Below are positions 13,761 through 24,849 of a stretch of DNA of 64,000 bases, piece after piece. The first letter of the stretch is position 1, and the number at the start of each line of letters is the position of its first letter. The stretch is from Spirodela intermedia. Its lineage: Eukaryota > Streptophyta > Magnoliopsida > Alismatales > Araceae. The stretch is from contig LR746269.1 in NCBI GenBank assembly GCA_902729315.2, positions 8,654,231-8,718,230 on the forward strand. The letters run 5' to 3'. A program made the position numbers and the translations under genes. The notes beneath the pieces were generated by a model, which was not told the DNA's origin, ran no database searches, and worked only from the letters and a program-made list of their open reading frames with translations.

Positions 13761-13957
13761 TTTGTCTTTTAGTGGGCTTTAGTTTCTTCGTCTTTAGTAG
13801 GCCAAAAAGGGGGCTGGCCCACATGAGGTAGTTAAGTGTTATAAATACTCTCTCTCTCCTCGCGAAATTCATTTTCTTCTCTTCCTCCTTAAACCATTCT
13901 TTCTAAAATCAACATATTCTCTTCAAGTTTCTGTCCTATTATTTCCCTTCAGTATCT
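13761..13957 (+). repeat. Probable 3' LTR remnant of the copia element
   Basis: Follows the RNase H region. It contains gggctttagt...gtaggcc, an aaagggggctggccc purine/GC tract, and a TATA-like ataaatactctctctctcct followed by a pyrimidine-rich leader, the usual make-up of a copia LTR. It is cut off at about 13957, where sequence homologous to the peptide-gene intron begins. Confidence 0.45.
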
Positions 13958-14220
13958 ATATTCATTTTCCTGTAGGGTACACCCCAAGAATGCCCCCGAT
14001 TATCTATCTCGATTGTGTTTGCTTCACCCTAAAGCCGGTCAATGGCTGCTTCCCCTGCTGTGCTTCTCTTATAGATCCGTCCCGAGCAAAGGCGAAACCG
14101 TATACTATTGACAAATTTACAGACGCAGCTATAGGTAGTAATAACATGGAAGTCTCCCCTTCTCTAGTGGGGAGTCTCTGCTTCCGTACACTTGTCAGTT
14201 ACCTCAGCGAGGCTGACTAA
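13958..14220 (+). pseudogene. Decayed exon 2 of the cysteine-rich peptide family (copy 1)
   Basis: Aligns with the intron end and exon 2 of the intact gene at 17150-17277: tttcctgtag in place of tttcttgcag, then the same PPI...KPVNGC...CCAS..DPS.AKAKP order. Four of the eight family cysteines are replaced (the start of the CPxCxCC half reads YLDCVCF and the second half reads CFPCC), and the stop after AKAKP is lost, so the frame runs on to 14220. No exon 1 or signal peptide precedes it; the copia end lies there instead. It is most likely a dead duplicate. Confidence 0.65.
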
Positions 14221-14950
14221 TATGTTACAACAATAAATGAAGGCCTACCAGCTGTTGGCTAAATATGGTCTCTCCCTGGGGCAATGAACGTCTCCCCCTC
14301 GCTCTCTTTCTCTCTCACGCACCTTCTATATTTATCTATCTGTATCCTCTATCCATGGAACTACTTGTCTCTCTTTATCTGCAACGATTTCTATATTCCT
14401 CTCTGTTTGTCTCACTTGTAGTCTTCTTGCTTATTGTATCCCTCGCTACATCAGTCTGTCCGTCTGTCTGTGTGTTCTTTAATCGATTTATGCACATCTC
14501 GCTGCGTCTCCTTTTCCCACTCCTACTTCTACTTCTCTCTCTTTCGCTCTCGAGCGTAGTCTTCCTATCTATCTGTCAGTCTATTTCCATCCATCGATCA
14601 TTGTCTCTTTTCCCCCTTTTCTACTTGATTACGGAATCCATGGATTCAAGGGGTCCTCCGAACATCTCTTAGTCGTCGAAGAAGTTAAGGGAAAGTCCAC
14701 TAAAGGAAACCACTGTGGAAACAAATGTGAACTGAACACGACACTAGATCTTGTAGGCCGAAGGGCTGCCATCTTCCCCGCAATTTTCAAAGTTTTCTGG
14801 TCTCCAAATATGGACAAAGAGCAACCGACCTGAGAAAATATCATCTCCGTCCACACGCAGAAAGAGAACAATCATTAATCCCAAAGTGCCCACGCGCAGA
14901 ACGTCAAAATCACCAGCCTCTTTTGTCAATTAACACTCGTCATGACAACA
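13958..14950 (+). repeat. Segmental duplication, copy 1 (partner 17128-18010)
   Basis: Exon 2 plus about 800 bases downstream are repeated at 17128-18010 in the same order: ggctgactaatatgttacaa, aatatggtctctccctgggg, the pyrimidine-rich stretch with catccatcgatcattg, and ttactgaatccatggattca-like sequence. Substitutions and small indels are frequent, so the event is not very recent. The copy 1 side is better preserved in length. Confidence 0.7.
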
Positions 14951-15272
14951 TCTTTCTATGGGTATGTTTTTGGTTGAAGTAACTTGTACATCATTTTCTT
15001 CACTAAAATTTCTACATCGAAGAAGTCAGCTATGTAACCTTGAAAATTTAGCATGACCACAGAAGAGTAGCGGTTATTTCCAAACTCATGGGACCCATTT
15101 CCAGAGGACATTGCTGTATCTCGTGGTAAAATTCTAGGGTATAAATATTCTCAAGTATTAATAAAATGACATCTTGCTTTTGCAAATAGGCAAATTTTTC
15201 AACATCAAAATGGATTTCCGTTCGAGCAAAGAGAACTGACCCACGTATTCAGAGTTTTTTTGCATCAATTTC

Positions 15273-16880
15273 TTGAAAGTTTCAGATTTGATAGTCAAAA
15301 CTTATCATTTCATTCTGTTTATTAAACTGCCCACTCATGCATGTACACTTATTCGCTGCCATTCACTTTGTATAAATAGAGAAAAAATATTTATATACAT
15401 CTTTATCCACGCATATACTTTATGTATTAAAACCTGTAGCCTCGGTTGGCAGCCTTCTCTTTCGAAGTGTCCATTCTTGCGGGTAATATTAGTCTTTCTT
15501 CAGAAAGAATAAATGGGAACAATAATATTGTCTTACACTGCCATCACTTCGTCAAATGATTGACAATCCATCTCTAAAACCACCAAGACAAAAGGGAGAG
15601 AGAGGGATAAACCTGCGGCCTCGGTTGAACCGGTCATCCGATATGCATTTGACGATTTGGCAGCCTTCTCTTTGGAAGTGTCCATTCTTGCGGGTAATAT
15701 TAGTCTCTCTCTTCAGAAAGAATAAGTGGGAACAATAATATTGTCTTACACTGCCATCACTTCGTCAAATGGTTGACAATTCATCTCTAAAACCTTTTAG
15801 AGTACTTCATCATCTTAGACGTTATTCCAGCTGCGAAAATTCATCGCTATCCATCTCCCCTTCTTTCCCTATGTTTTCTAGGGACATGTCTATCAGTCTC
15901 TCTCTGCTAATCGTTAGACAGGTTCCTAGATAGATATGGATAGAAAGATTGACATAGACTAGGTCCTAGATAGATACCGGGAGAGAGAGGACAGAAAGAG
16001 AGAGATAGAGAGAGAGAAGCAAGAGTCTTTGTTTTTCTATTAATCTTCCTCTTTTTCTCATCGACTTAAAACAAGGAATCGATTCTATGTCTTATAAAAT
16101 CGATTTTACTTCAACCTGGTTCGAGCCTTCTAGGAAAACTCCCAGACAGGATACCCTTATCGCGCAATTTTCCACAGGCTTCTTCAGACGAAACTCTAGA
16201 CCAAGATGCAAAGTACATCGTCCCTGGTTCCTTTCTACCATAAAAACCAATATTTATTGTATCATTTCAGATGTAAAGTGTTCGCTCTTTGATTGACTTG
16301 TCTATGTTTCAATCCAAATCTGGACCCAAAAGGAAACCCATAAAGTGCTCGTATAAAACGCTACAAAACCTGTCCTCAAATTCAAACATTTATCCCATAA
16401 ATTTCTTGAAATTTTTAGCCTTGACATTTAATTCTTATCATTTAATTCCTTTTATTAAACCACCCTCTCATATATGCACGCTTATTCTCAGTCACTCTCT
16501 TTGCATCAATAGACAAAATATTTATATTCCTACTTATTTACGCGTATGCTACAGATATTGCGAGCAAGATAGGGAGAGAGAGGGATCCACCTGCGGCCTC
16601 GGTTGAACCGATCATCCCACTTACATTTGACGATTTGTAAGCCTTCTCTTTGGTAGTGTCCATTCTCGCGGGTAATAGTAGTCTCTCTTCAGAAAGAATA
16701 AGTGGGAACAGTAATACTGTCGTGCACTACAATTACGTGGTCAAATGGTTGACACTTCATCGCTTGAACCTTTTAGAGTATGTCATGGTTGACGTTTCTC
16801 CAGCTGTGAAAATTCTTACTGGTCGCACTTCGCCAAGGACGTCGCCATTTCCAGTTTCCAGTTTAGTCCTCGGGTTCGTG
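15273..16880 (+). promoter_or_regulatory. Upstream region with a promoter-like block repeated three times
   Basis: The block built around ccattcttgcgggtaatatta, cttcagaaagaataa(a/g)tgggaaca, ttgtcttacactgccatcac and tcaaatg(a/g)ttgacaa occurs at about 15450-15570, 15645-15800 and 16615-16775. Two copies are preceded by gcggcctcggttgaacc. The last copy ends about 150 bases before the start codon of the peptide gene at 16926. TTGAC (W-box core) lies in each copy. Diverged copies in reverse orientation are seen near 22.0-22.17 and 26.2-26.36 kb. Confidence 0.5.
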
Positions 16881-16888
16881 CTATAAAC
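16881..16888 (+). promoter_or_regulatory. TATA box of cysteine-rich peptide gene
   Basis: ctataaac lies 38-45 bases before the ATG at 16926. This leaves a very short leader, as in the two minus-strand relatives, which also have a TATA about 40-55 bases before their start codons. Confidence 0.55.
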
Positions 16889-16925
16889 AAGCGTCAGAGA
16901 CTGTCGTTCAGAGTATGTGAGGGAA

Positions 16926-17277
16926 ATGGCTGTTAGAGGCTCGCCAATCGCGGTGACTGCGGTTCTCATCCTCCTCGCCCTGGTTCTCGCCCCGGCCATC
17001 CCTGCCGAGGCGACTCGCCGGATGGCTCAAGGTTTGGTGCTACCTGATCTCTGGCGCGTCTACGCCTTGCCACTTCCCTCCTGGAAATTGGGCTCCAGCC
17101 AGTGAGTTGTCATGGCGAATCTCATGTATCTGTATCGATTTTCTTGCAGAGTACATCCCGAGAAGGCCCCCGATTTTCTGTCCCGCTTGTGTCTGCTGCA
17201 CCCCGAAGCCAGTGAATGGCTGCTGCAGCTGCTGTGCTTCTCCCATAGATCCGTCCCCAGCGAAGGCGAAGCCGTGA
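16926..17277 (+). CDS. Secreted cysteine-rich peptide, one 8-Cys module (77 aa)
   Basis: Two exons, 16926-17031 and 17150-17277, joined by a phase-1 GT-AG intron of 118 bases (donor aag|gtttgg, acceptor ttgcag|agtac). Residues 1-29 are a classic signal peptide: a polar start, a hydrophobic core VLILLALVLAPAI, and a small-residue end AEA before TRRMAQ. The mature part of about 48 residues holds CPACVCCTPKPVNGCCSCC: eight cysteines in 19 residues, spaced C-x2-C-x-CC-x7-CC-x-CC. A Pro/Lys-rich tail (SPIDPSPAKAKP) follows. The start was chosen because it heads the signal peptide and lies just after a TATA box. The exon structure, the RRMAQ junction and the Cys spacing are shared with the genes at 24.3 and 28.1 kb. 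It is probably secreted to the apoplast; the cysteines could form disulfides or bind metal. I do not recognise the family, and function is unknown. Confidence 0.8.
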
Positions 17278-18010
17278 ACTGTTGAAGAATTTATGGACGC
17301 GGCTATAGCAGTAATAGCATGGAAGTCTGCGTTGCCGTACGCTTGTCAGTTACCTCAGCGAGGCTGACTAATATGTTACAACAATAAATGAAGGCCTACT
17401 TGCTGTTGGCTAAATATGGTCTCTCCCTGGGGCTATGAATGACTCCCCCTCGCTCTCTTTCTCTCCCACGCATGTTCTATATTTATCTATCTGTGTCCTC
17501 TATCCATGGACCTAGCTTCCTCTCTTTATCTGCAACGATTCCCATGTTCCTCTCTATCTGTATCCCTAGCTACATCAGTCTGTCCGTCTGTCTGGGTGTT
17601 TTTTAATCGATCTATGCACGTTTCCTCCGTTTCCCTTTCCCACTCCTACTCTCTCTCTCTCGCTCTCGAGCGTAGTCTTCCTATCTATCTGTCAGTCTAT
17701 TTCCATCCATCGATCATTGCCTCTCACCCCCCCCTCTCTTCACTTGATTACCGAATCCATGGATTCAAGGGGTTCTTGAAACATCTCTTAGTCGTTGAAG
17801 AAGTTAAAGTCCACTAAAGGGAACCACTTAGGAAACAAATGTGAACTGAACAGAACACAAAATCTCATAGGACGAGGGGATTGCATCTCCCCCGCAATTT
17901 TCAAAGCTTCCTGGTCTCCAAATATGGACTAAGATCAACCGACCTGAGTAAATAATCATTAATCCCCAAGTCTCGGGACGAATCACCAACCGAATCAGCC
18001 TAATACTCAA
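17128..18010 (+). repeat. Segmental duplication, copy 2 (partner 13958-14950)
   Basis: Carries the intact exon 2 and its downstream flank. Relative to copy 1 it lacks some internal segments, for example about 40 bases of the ggaagtctccccttctctag stretch and part of the cttgtagtcttcttgcttatt stretch. The homology fades near 18010. Confidence 0.7.
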
Positions 18011-19320
18011 CTAATTGCTCTTTTACACGTAATAGGTGCTACCAACGTTCTCTTTCTACTGTTTAGAGAGAACACAAGTAGACAAATGGAGAGAAGGATA
18101 CAGAGAAATGGGAGATACTATCCAGAAGGCTTTGTTTCGATAGTATACGAAAGTTTTTTGAAGAACGAAACTTAAGTCGGCTATATTTCATTTCAACCTA
18201 GTCCGTCTACGATAGCCCCTTGCCAGGACAACATGATCCCTTATACAGTTTCTCCGTCCTATTCTCTATGCCGCAGTCCTAAGGCCTTTTTTGGGCTTCT
18301 TGGGTACGAGATTGCTGGGCCGAGTCAAGGTGTATTAAGGGTTTGTTTAGGATATGAACCGGTATGGCCCCAGGCGTGGAATAATGCTGCCCTGCAGGCG
18401 AACTCTGGCCTACCAAGCGGAGGCCAGGTGTATTCTTGTTTATGGGTTTCATTCAAGGGCCCATATTTGGAAAGAGACGAAGTACCTCTAAAAAATGAGC
18501 GAACTCATAACATCTGAAATGATACTACAAACCAAACACTTTAGCCTAGAAAAGAGCCATGTAAGATAATAATTTTAAGTATACATTCATTACAAGATTT
18601 CCATACTATGAGGTTTACTTTTGATAAAAGAAATCTAGTCAATGACTTTAATTTAATTAAAAAATTCATTTATAAACAGATCTTCAAGGCTTCCTACAAG
18701 AATAAATTTAATGACCTAACGTTCTCATAAAAGATTTAACGCTGCTCCCTTGAATTTTTGAATTATGCCACCCATGGAGAGGAGTGTATCAAGAGCTTAT
18801 AAGGCCCATCCTCTCCCAATAGCCATAAAATATGCAATGAGGAAAATTTATTTGAGGAAAATGGTAAGTTATGTCATAATTTTTGAGCAATAGGAAAACA
18901 AGAATACTCTATGTTCGAGTTATATCATTTCGTAATCATTATGGTTTCAGCTGAAAATATACAAGAATCTATGATGATCATATCTCGAATTCTCTATGTT
19001 GATATGTGATGTCAACATGAGTCCTTACAAATACTCATTAGTCGAGAAAAGGGGTATTCTTGCTGTTAGTAAGAGTTATAAAACACAGCTGTCAAGGTGT
19101 TGTGAAGCACAGGCGGAGAAGGTGATGTTAAAGTATAGTGAACTTAGAGATCTTATAAGTGAGAAATATTTCTCCATTATTCCTTGGTTTTATCCCCATG
19201 TAAGGATTATTCAAATCTGGTATGCTATTGTATGTTTCTCTAGCCAGTGTTATATCATGCATAGTTTATCTTTGCAAAGTCTAGAAAATGATGATGGAAG
19301 TTAAACTAGTTAAAAAATAA
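18011..19320. other. Non-genic stretch
   Basis: Open frames of 94 (18233-18517 plus) and 102 codons (18996-19304 plus) exist but show no motif, signal peptide or splice partner. Composition is AT-rich towards the right. I see no other structure. Confidence 0.45.
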
Positions 19321-19885
19321 TAAAATAGAGTTCTAACATCACAATAATGATGTGTTGGTGATGCGTTGGAATCTTGAGTGTTTGGAAGGATTATTGTGCA
19401 ATATTTATGGCCTCAAAGGCTCTCTTTAGACAAGGACGATGTGAAAAATCTCTAGATCTTCTTGTGAAGTTTAGAAATTAATGAAGTGAGTCATCGAATC
19501 ATCTTCGGTGACTATCACCTAATGAAGGTGTAGAAAAATAATGACTTTGTAGCTCTTTGGTAGTTGTCACCCTACAGAGATGAGTTGGATGGAGGTAGGG
19601 TATGTCTTAGGGAGCTTCATCCTCAAGTTCATACAGCAAAATGAGGCTCTTCATCCTCAAGTCCACGCAGCAAGATGAAGCTCTTCATCGCATCTAATAC
19701 ACTCTCAAGAGGTGATGACTCGTCTCCTAGTAGGTCGTCCTTCTCTCGATGATGGCTTGTTCATCGATCAATCGGAAATGATTTACTTGATAGATTCGTG
19801 ATTCTTTTATCCATAATCATTTAATAATTTTAGTAATGATGCTCCGCGAATCACATTGACAAAATGTGTGACATGATTGAACAAA
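19321..19885 (-). repeat. Inverted fragment of the LTR-like repeat
   Basis: On the minus strand this matches the middle of copies A-C: the gatcaatgaacaagccatcat, gatgaagagcctcctc and cttgaggatgaagctccctaa segments and the ggctctctttggaca-like stretch. A short internal repeat of cttcatcctcaagt(t/c)ca(c/t)(a/g)cagcaa occurs at 19616-19680. It is broken at both ends. Confidence 0.55.
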
Positions 19886-20485
19886 ATCACATTGAGTAAA
19901 CAAGCTTATTTCCAAATGATACTTTTATAGCTTTTAGCATAGTGTGACATGATTGAACAAAATCAAGCCACCATATTGGCATCTCTAGTTGCTCAAGAAG
20001 TAGACCAATGTTAGGCAACATTTGTTTACTCACTTTCAATATTTATTTACATGCTTTCATCAATTATTTATATTTTACAGCAAGTTATTTTTGTTTCGTA
20101 CATGTTCTGATAGAAATGACTACAACTGAGTAAAAATCTGATAAATGACCTTCGTTCCTCTTCTAAATCTTTTGAAACTCATCTCAGATCAAACTGAAAT
20201 TGTGTTCAACTTATTTTTTATTAATTTTTGCAATAGAATCTTGAAGTATTCATGTTCTCGACATTCCATGAAGAACATTATTTTTCTAATTTTGAAAGTG
20301 AAATTAGTAAGATTAAAGGTTCATTAATGAGCATTAAAGTGTTCAAATAAGTTGAAGACACTCGTGACTAATCTCATGTCATGTGTGTGAATTCTCAAAC
20401 ATACATTTGTCTGATAAATGTGGTCAACTCGAGTTACGTGTGAAACTAAATCACCATAAAAAAAGTTAACCATTATTTCTCTTTC
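19886..20485. other. Non-genic AT-rich stretch
   Basis: Short frames only (60 codons at most). A small direct repeat, tgtgacatgattgaacaaaatca, occurs at about 19870 and 19944. Nothing else is recognisable. Confidence 0.4.
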
Positions 20486-20775
20486 CTAATTACTCATCCA
20501 TGTTTTTCTCTCCCTCTCTCTCGTGAGACCTCTTCCTCTCTCTCTTTATCTCTCTCTCCCTCTCTCTCCATCGATCTCCCTCTCTTTCTCTCTCTTGATA
20601 GATCTTTCTCCCTCTTTCTCTCTTTTTCTCTCTCTCATGAAATCTCTCCCATTCTCTCCCTCTCACGAGATCCCTCTCTCTTTTCCTCTCTTTCTCATTC
20701 TTTCATGAGAGATCTCTCTTTTCTCTTTCTCTCTTTTCCTCTTTACCTTCTCCGTTCTCTTTATTTTTCTCACTT
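20486..20775. repeat. Pyrimidine-rich (CT)n low-complexity tract
   Basis: About 290 bases almost entirely of ctctct/ctttct runs with interspersed gatctc and atgaga-like units. The 61-codon frame here is a by-product of the repeat. Confidence 0.8.
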
Positions 20776-21734
20776 CATACTTCTATTTTATTCTTTCCAT
20801 TAAATAGTGATAAAATATTAAATCTGATCTACAAATTAACAAAATTAATTTTTCATGATAGATTAATTAATTTCCCTATGTTCAACCTAATATCTTAGTA
20901 AGTCTTAATTAGAAATATTATTAGATAATGGGCATTTAAACACAACAATAAGTGCTCATCAACTATGCATAACTTTGATATAAAATATTGAGTTTATAAG
21001 CTAAAAAAATATTAAATATTTTAAACCAATTATTGTGACATATTCATGGTCTCATAAAAATGAAGCTCACCATTTTCTCTCAAGATTACAATCCTATGAT
21101 TAGAGAAAAATTACATATAAAATGTTAAAACTAGTTGTGCTATTTATATTTTAACGATTTTAATCAGCTAGTGTTGCACTGGTACCTATCCAAAAGACAG
21201 ATTTGAAGATTGCTCAAGCTAGTATAGTTAACACACCTAAAATATAATACAAAACAAGGATATAATTGTTGAAATTTAGAAAAACATATTTCAGATAAGT
21301 AGAAGCTGCCTCACATCACGGCCTGAAAGAACCTTTTATTTAATGAATTTCATTTTTAAGGGAGTTTTAAAGGTATTGCGCTGTGACATTGTTAGCCTAT
21401 TAGAAAAAAAGATCCACTCCAAAGTCTCTGCGGTCACCACAAACCAGCACCCTATAGCACAGCCAAATAAAGAGGCAAGTTCTCAAGGACCACCTTGAGA
21501 ACCTGACTTATTGTGCATATAAAGATTGCTTTAATTTCCTTAGACCTGTATATAACTGACTGAGTGTGCTACCGGGTTATTGAATTTAGGGACGATTTTT
21601 CAGTTTGTATTAAATTTTGCATCCGATTCAGTTTGAAGTGGAGCAAAGTCCTTAAGACATTTATTCCAACATTTTGACGAAATATTTTCTCTCAATGTGT
21701 CACTTAGTGTCAATAACGCCATCTTATAAATGGG

Positions 21735-21750
21735 TCGGTGGTCAAACTTT
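21735..21750. promoter_or_regulatory. Palindromic W-box pair
   Basis: The sequence ggtcaaactttgacc is an inverted pair of TTGACC elements, the core bound by WRKY factors. In the second unit near 26090 it reads tgtcaaactttgacc, so one half is altered. No transcript can be assigned to it here. Confidence 0.35.
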
Positions 21751-22260
21751 GACCAACGAAAGTGATTGTTATTAAAACACTTTATTAGTGCGGTTTGACA
21801 AGGTTTCACTCTTCTCTGCTGAGTTTGACGTCCCTAGTTCAGACCTCAGATACTGTGAATCTGAGGACTAAAATGGAAATAGTGATGTCATCAGCGAAGA
21901 GAGACTGGTAAGAATCAAACAGATGGAGTGACGTTAAGAATTAAGTGCTTTAAAGAACGTTAAGGAGAAACATTAGGAAAGTTAAGGATGAATGGTCTGC
22001 ATTGTAAATTGGCCACCATTTGACCATTTCACAGAAGCGCACGAAAGTATAACTGTCCCCTCTTCCTCTTTCTGAAGGGAAACTATTACTCTTGAGACAC
22101 ATTGAAAACAGAATGCTCCTAACTGGTTAAATGTACATTGGATGACCGGTTCAACGGGGGCCACGGGTGCATCTCTCTCTTTCTTTCACGCTCTATCCCA
22201 ATCACTATATTTCTACATTTATAAATATGCCAATAAATAACTCTATGTAGATCTTAAGTA

Positions 22261-22269
22261 TGAGTGAGT

Positions 22270-22322
<53 letters not shown>
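22261..22322 (+). repeat. (GAGT)n/(GA)n microsatellite
   Basis: Four gagt units followed by about 23 uninterrupted ga dinucleotides. Confidence 0.95.
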
Positions 22323-22326
<4 letters not shown>

Positions 22327-24341
22327 TGTTCATGTGCGAGAGGGTTGTTTAATTAATGGAATCAAATGGAATGGTTTGACTGTCAAGGCTGAAACTTTCA
22401 AGGAACCTATGGAATAAAACTGTGAAACCGCTTTGATGGTGACGAATTTGTCTGTTTGCAGAGCCAAGATGTCATTTTGATGAACTCTTGAGAATATCTA
22501 TACCAAAAAATATTACTATGATATACTTCATATCCTCTGGGCATGGTCCCCATGAATTTGAAATAGAACTGTGACTCTTCCTTGGTCGTTCTAAATTTTC
22601 AAGATCAGGTAGACGACTTCTTCTATGTAGAAATTATCATAAAGAAAACGGTGGACAACTTCAACAGAAAACATACTCAGCGACCAATATCGCCATTACA
22701 AGAGTTAATGGACACCATAGGTTGGTGATTTTATCTTTTTCGCAAAGTGAGTTCTCCACGAACAGTAGCTCCCCTGTTGGCTAAAATTTATCTTGAAGTT
22801 CTAATAAAAAAACTCGTATTTGGTCATGCATAGAACAACTTTCAGAAAATTTTCGTAAATTTAGCATTCAAAGAGTTAAATCATTGATAGACATTATCTA
22901 GCTTTCTCTCTCCTCTTACTCTCTAAACTCTCATTCAAAGATCAAGAGAAGCTCTCACCTTGATCTTCTTTATGGCTACACATATTCGTTTCCTTTACGA
23001 TATCTTTTTGGTAGTAAGTTTCCAACCCTGCGGCAAGTGCCCGGGCAGGTGGCATACCTAGATTAGGAAAACTTCTGTTTTTTGGGGTATGCTTCAAATA
23101 AGATGTCCACACTACAAATAATGAACTACTAGTTGGATGTTTTCACAGCATTGCAGCCTGAAGTGCCAGTCATTATTGAGGTAATGTTTAGAAATGCACT
23201 AACCTAAAAAACATCCACTAAACTAATACATTTCATTCTGAAGTCTGCCATTTTCTTGTTGAGGTGCTCATGGGAGACACGCTCTGTAGCGGAATCCTGC
23301 TTCATTTTCCCTTGCTTTTCCTCTGGAGATCAAACTGAACTCCGTTAATGGATTTAGTGCAGGAATTCTACAAAAGCAGATCTCCATAGAGAGTGGCACC
23401 AAAACTATCCAGTCTATGAATTTAAAGGATAGCATAACACTACTCTTTATCTTCCATGTGGAAATCAGCTCTCCTTTTTTCCTCCCGCTTTCCAATTCTA
23501 TTGATTTTCCCATTCAAAGTCCAAACTAACAGGAACAGTTCTCAAGGTCTACTCAAATAAAAAAGGTTCACAGATTTTCTAGAATACAGGGCGAATCAAA
23601 TTGTAAAGGACTACGTACATTCAATATATGCACTTGTATTAAATTAGAAAAAACAAATATATCAAGTAAGCTATGACTGGTGTTTAGTCTATACAATCTA
23701 AATAAGTATATACACTAATTTCTCCAAAACGTTTTGTACCACAAAGGAATATTGAATTAGAAATGTGCATTTTTTTAGCTTAACCATTTAGTTAGTATTT
23801 ATACACAACAAGTGCTTGGTTTGCGACCAAGTACATCAGCATGGGACGGTTTACAAATATGTGGTGATTTGATACCCATGACGCGTCAATGTGCAGCCAG
23901 TCAGTATTGTGCTGATTATGTTGATGATTCATCTCAAGCAACTTCGAATAGATGACTGGTCTTCTTTATCTATCTGGACAGAGAATAAGTTATCTAGGTT
24001 CTTAAATTGAATGAGGAGAATAAGAAACCGAGATTAGTGATTTTTGATTTCCTAATTCTCGGCATAGATATAGGGGGAAGGATTGGGGAGAATAGAAAGT
24101 GACCTGAGGAATGTCGAAGAAGATGTTGGAGGGATTTAGACAAAGGGAGAAAGACCAACGCCAGCTTCAGTGTATCTGAGCCGTCAGTACTGTATATTTA
24201 TATCAGCTTAACACGTGTAGGATAGCGTAATGCAAATGAGTGCCGAGCAAACAAGCGATAAAGCTACCCACGGGAGAAGAGGATGTATCCTTATATCTAC
24301 TAACGTCCATGATGAGACCCCTCCATGGGAACCCCACCAGC

Positions 24342-24799
24342 TCACGGATGCGGCGACCCATGCTTCTCGACAGGTTCGGCGCAGCAGCTGCAGCACCCGA
24401 ACAATGGCTTCGAAGAGCAACAGACGCATGCTGGACAGATAGGAGGCAACCTCGGTGGCAGTGGGAGAAAAGGGCAACACCGACAGCAGCCGATCAACGG
24501 CTTAGGAGAACAACAGATACATCGTGGACAAATCGGAGTCCAATGGCCAGGCGATGGGGGTGGCGCTACGGGCGCTAACTCTGCATGGGCATCGAAACAC
24601 AGACATCTATTATTTTTCCAGTGACAACATACTTGGTCTTGCAGAATTGAAGGAAGAAGAAACACAGATCTCCACTATGCGGAGAGAGTAGACCCTAACC
24701 CTGCGCCATCCGGCGAGCAGCCTCGGTGGTGTTGGCCGGGAGGAGAACGAGCACGAGGAGAATCGCTGCCGCTGACGTCAGCGCACCCTTGCTCGCCAT
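24342..24799 (-). CDS. Secreted cysteine-rich peptide, two 8-Cys modules (112 aa)
   Basis: Minus-strand gene with exon 1 at 24799-24700 and exon 2 at 24580-24342, joined by a phase-1 intron of 119 bases (donor cagg|gttagg, acceptor atgcag|agtta). Residues 1-27 form a signal peptide (core AAILLVLVLL) ending TEAARRMAQ. A Pro-rich linker (APVAPPPSPG) follows, then module 1 CPRCICCSPKPLIGCCRCC, a Pro/Leu spacer, module 2 CPACVCCSSKPLFGCCSCC, and a tail ending GSPHP. Each module keeps all eight cysteines at C-x2-C-x-CC-x7-CC-x-CC. It lies in unit 1 of the 4-kb tandem duplication and has a TATA 42-50 bases upstream. It is presumably secreted. The doubled module compared with the 16.9-kb gene suggests internal duplication. 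Function and family name are unknown to me. Confidence 0.8.
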
Positions 24800-24840
24800 T
24801 TGTTCAGCGAGGATGAGCTGAAGTTGTCACTATACTGTAG

Positions 24841-24849
24841 GTTTATATG
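24841..24849 (-). promoter_or_regulatory. TATA box of the two-module peptide gene
   Basis: Reads catataaac on the minus strand, 42-50 bases before the ATG at 24799. It is shared in position with the relative at 28.5 kb. The conserved upstream block at 24970-25045 (tttaatcgctcatttaatag, gggtatggttgagga, cggctattcgg) also recurs at 28640-28710. Confidence 0.55.

Noticed and set aside
14265-14672. 135-codon plus-strand frame
   Set aside because: Pyrimidine-rich DNA gives Leu/Ser/Phe runs in any open frame. The homologous stretch at 17.5 kb is not conserved as protein.
24230-24624. Plus-strand frames of 70-112 codons
   Set aside because: Complement of the cysteine-rich peptide exon 2; no promoter or splice context on this strand.
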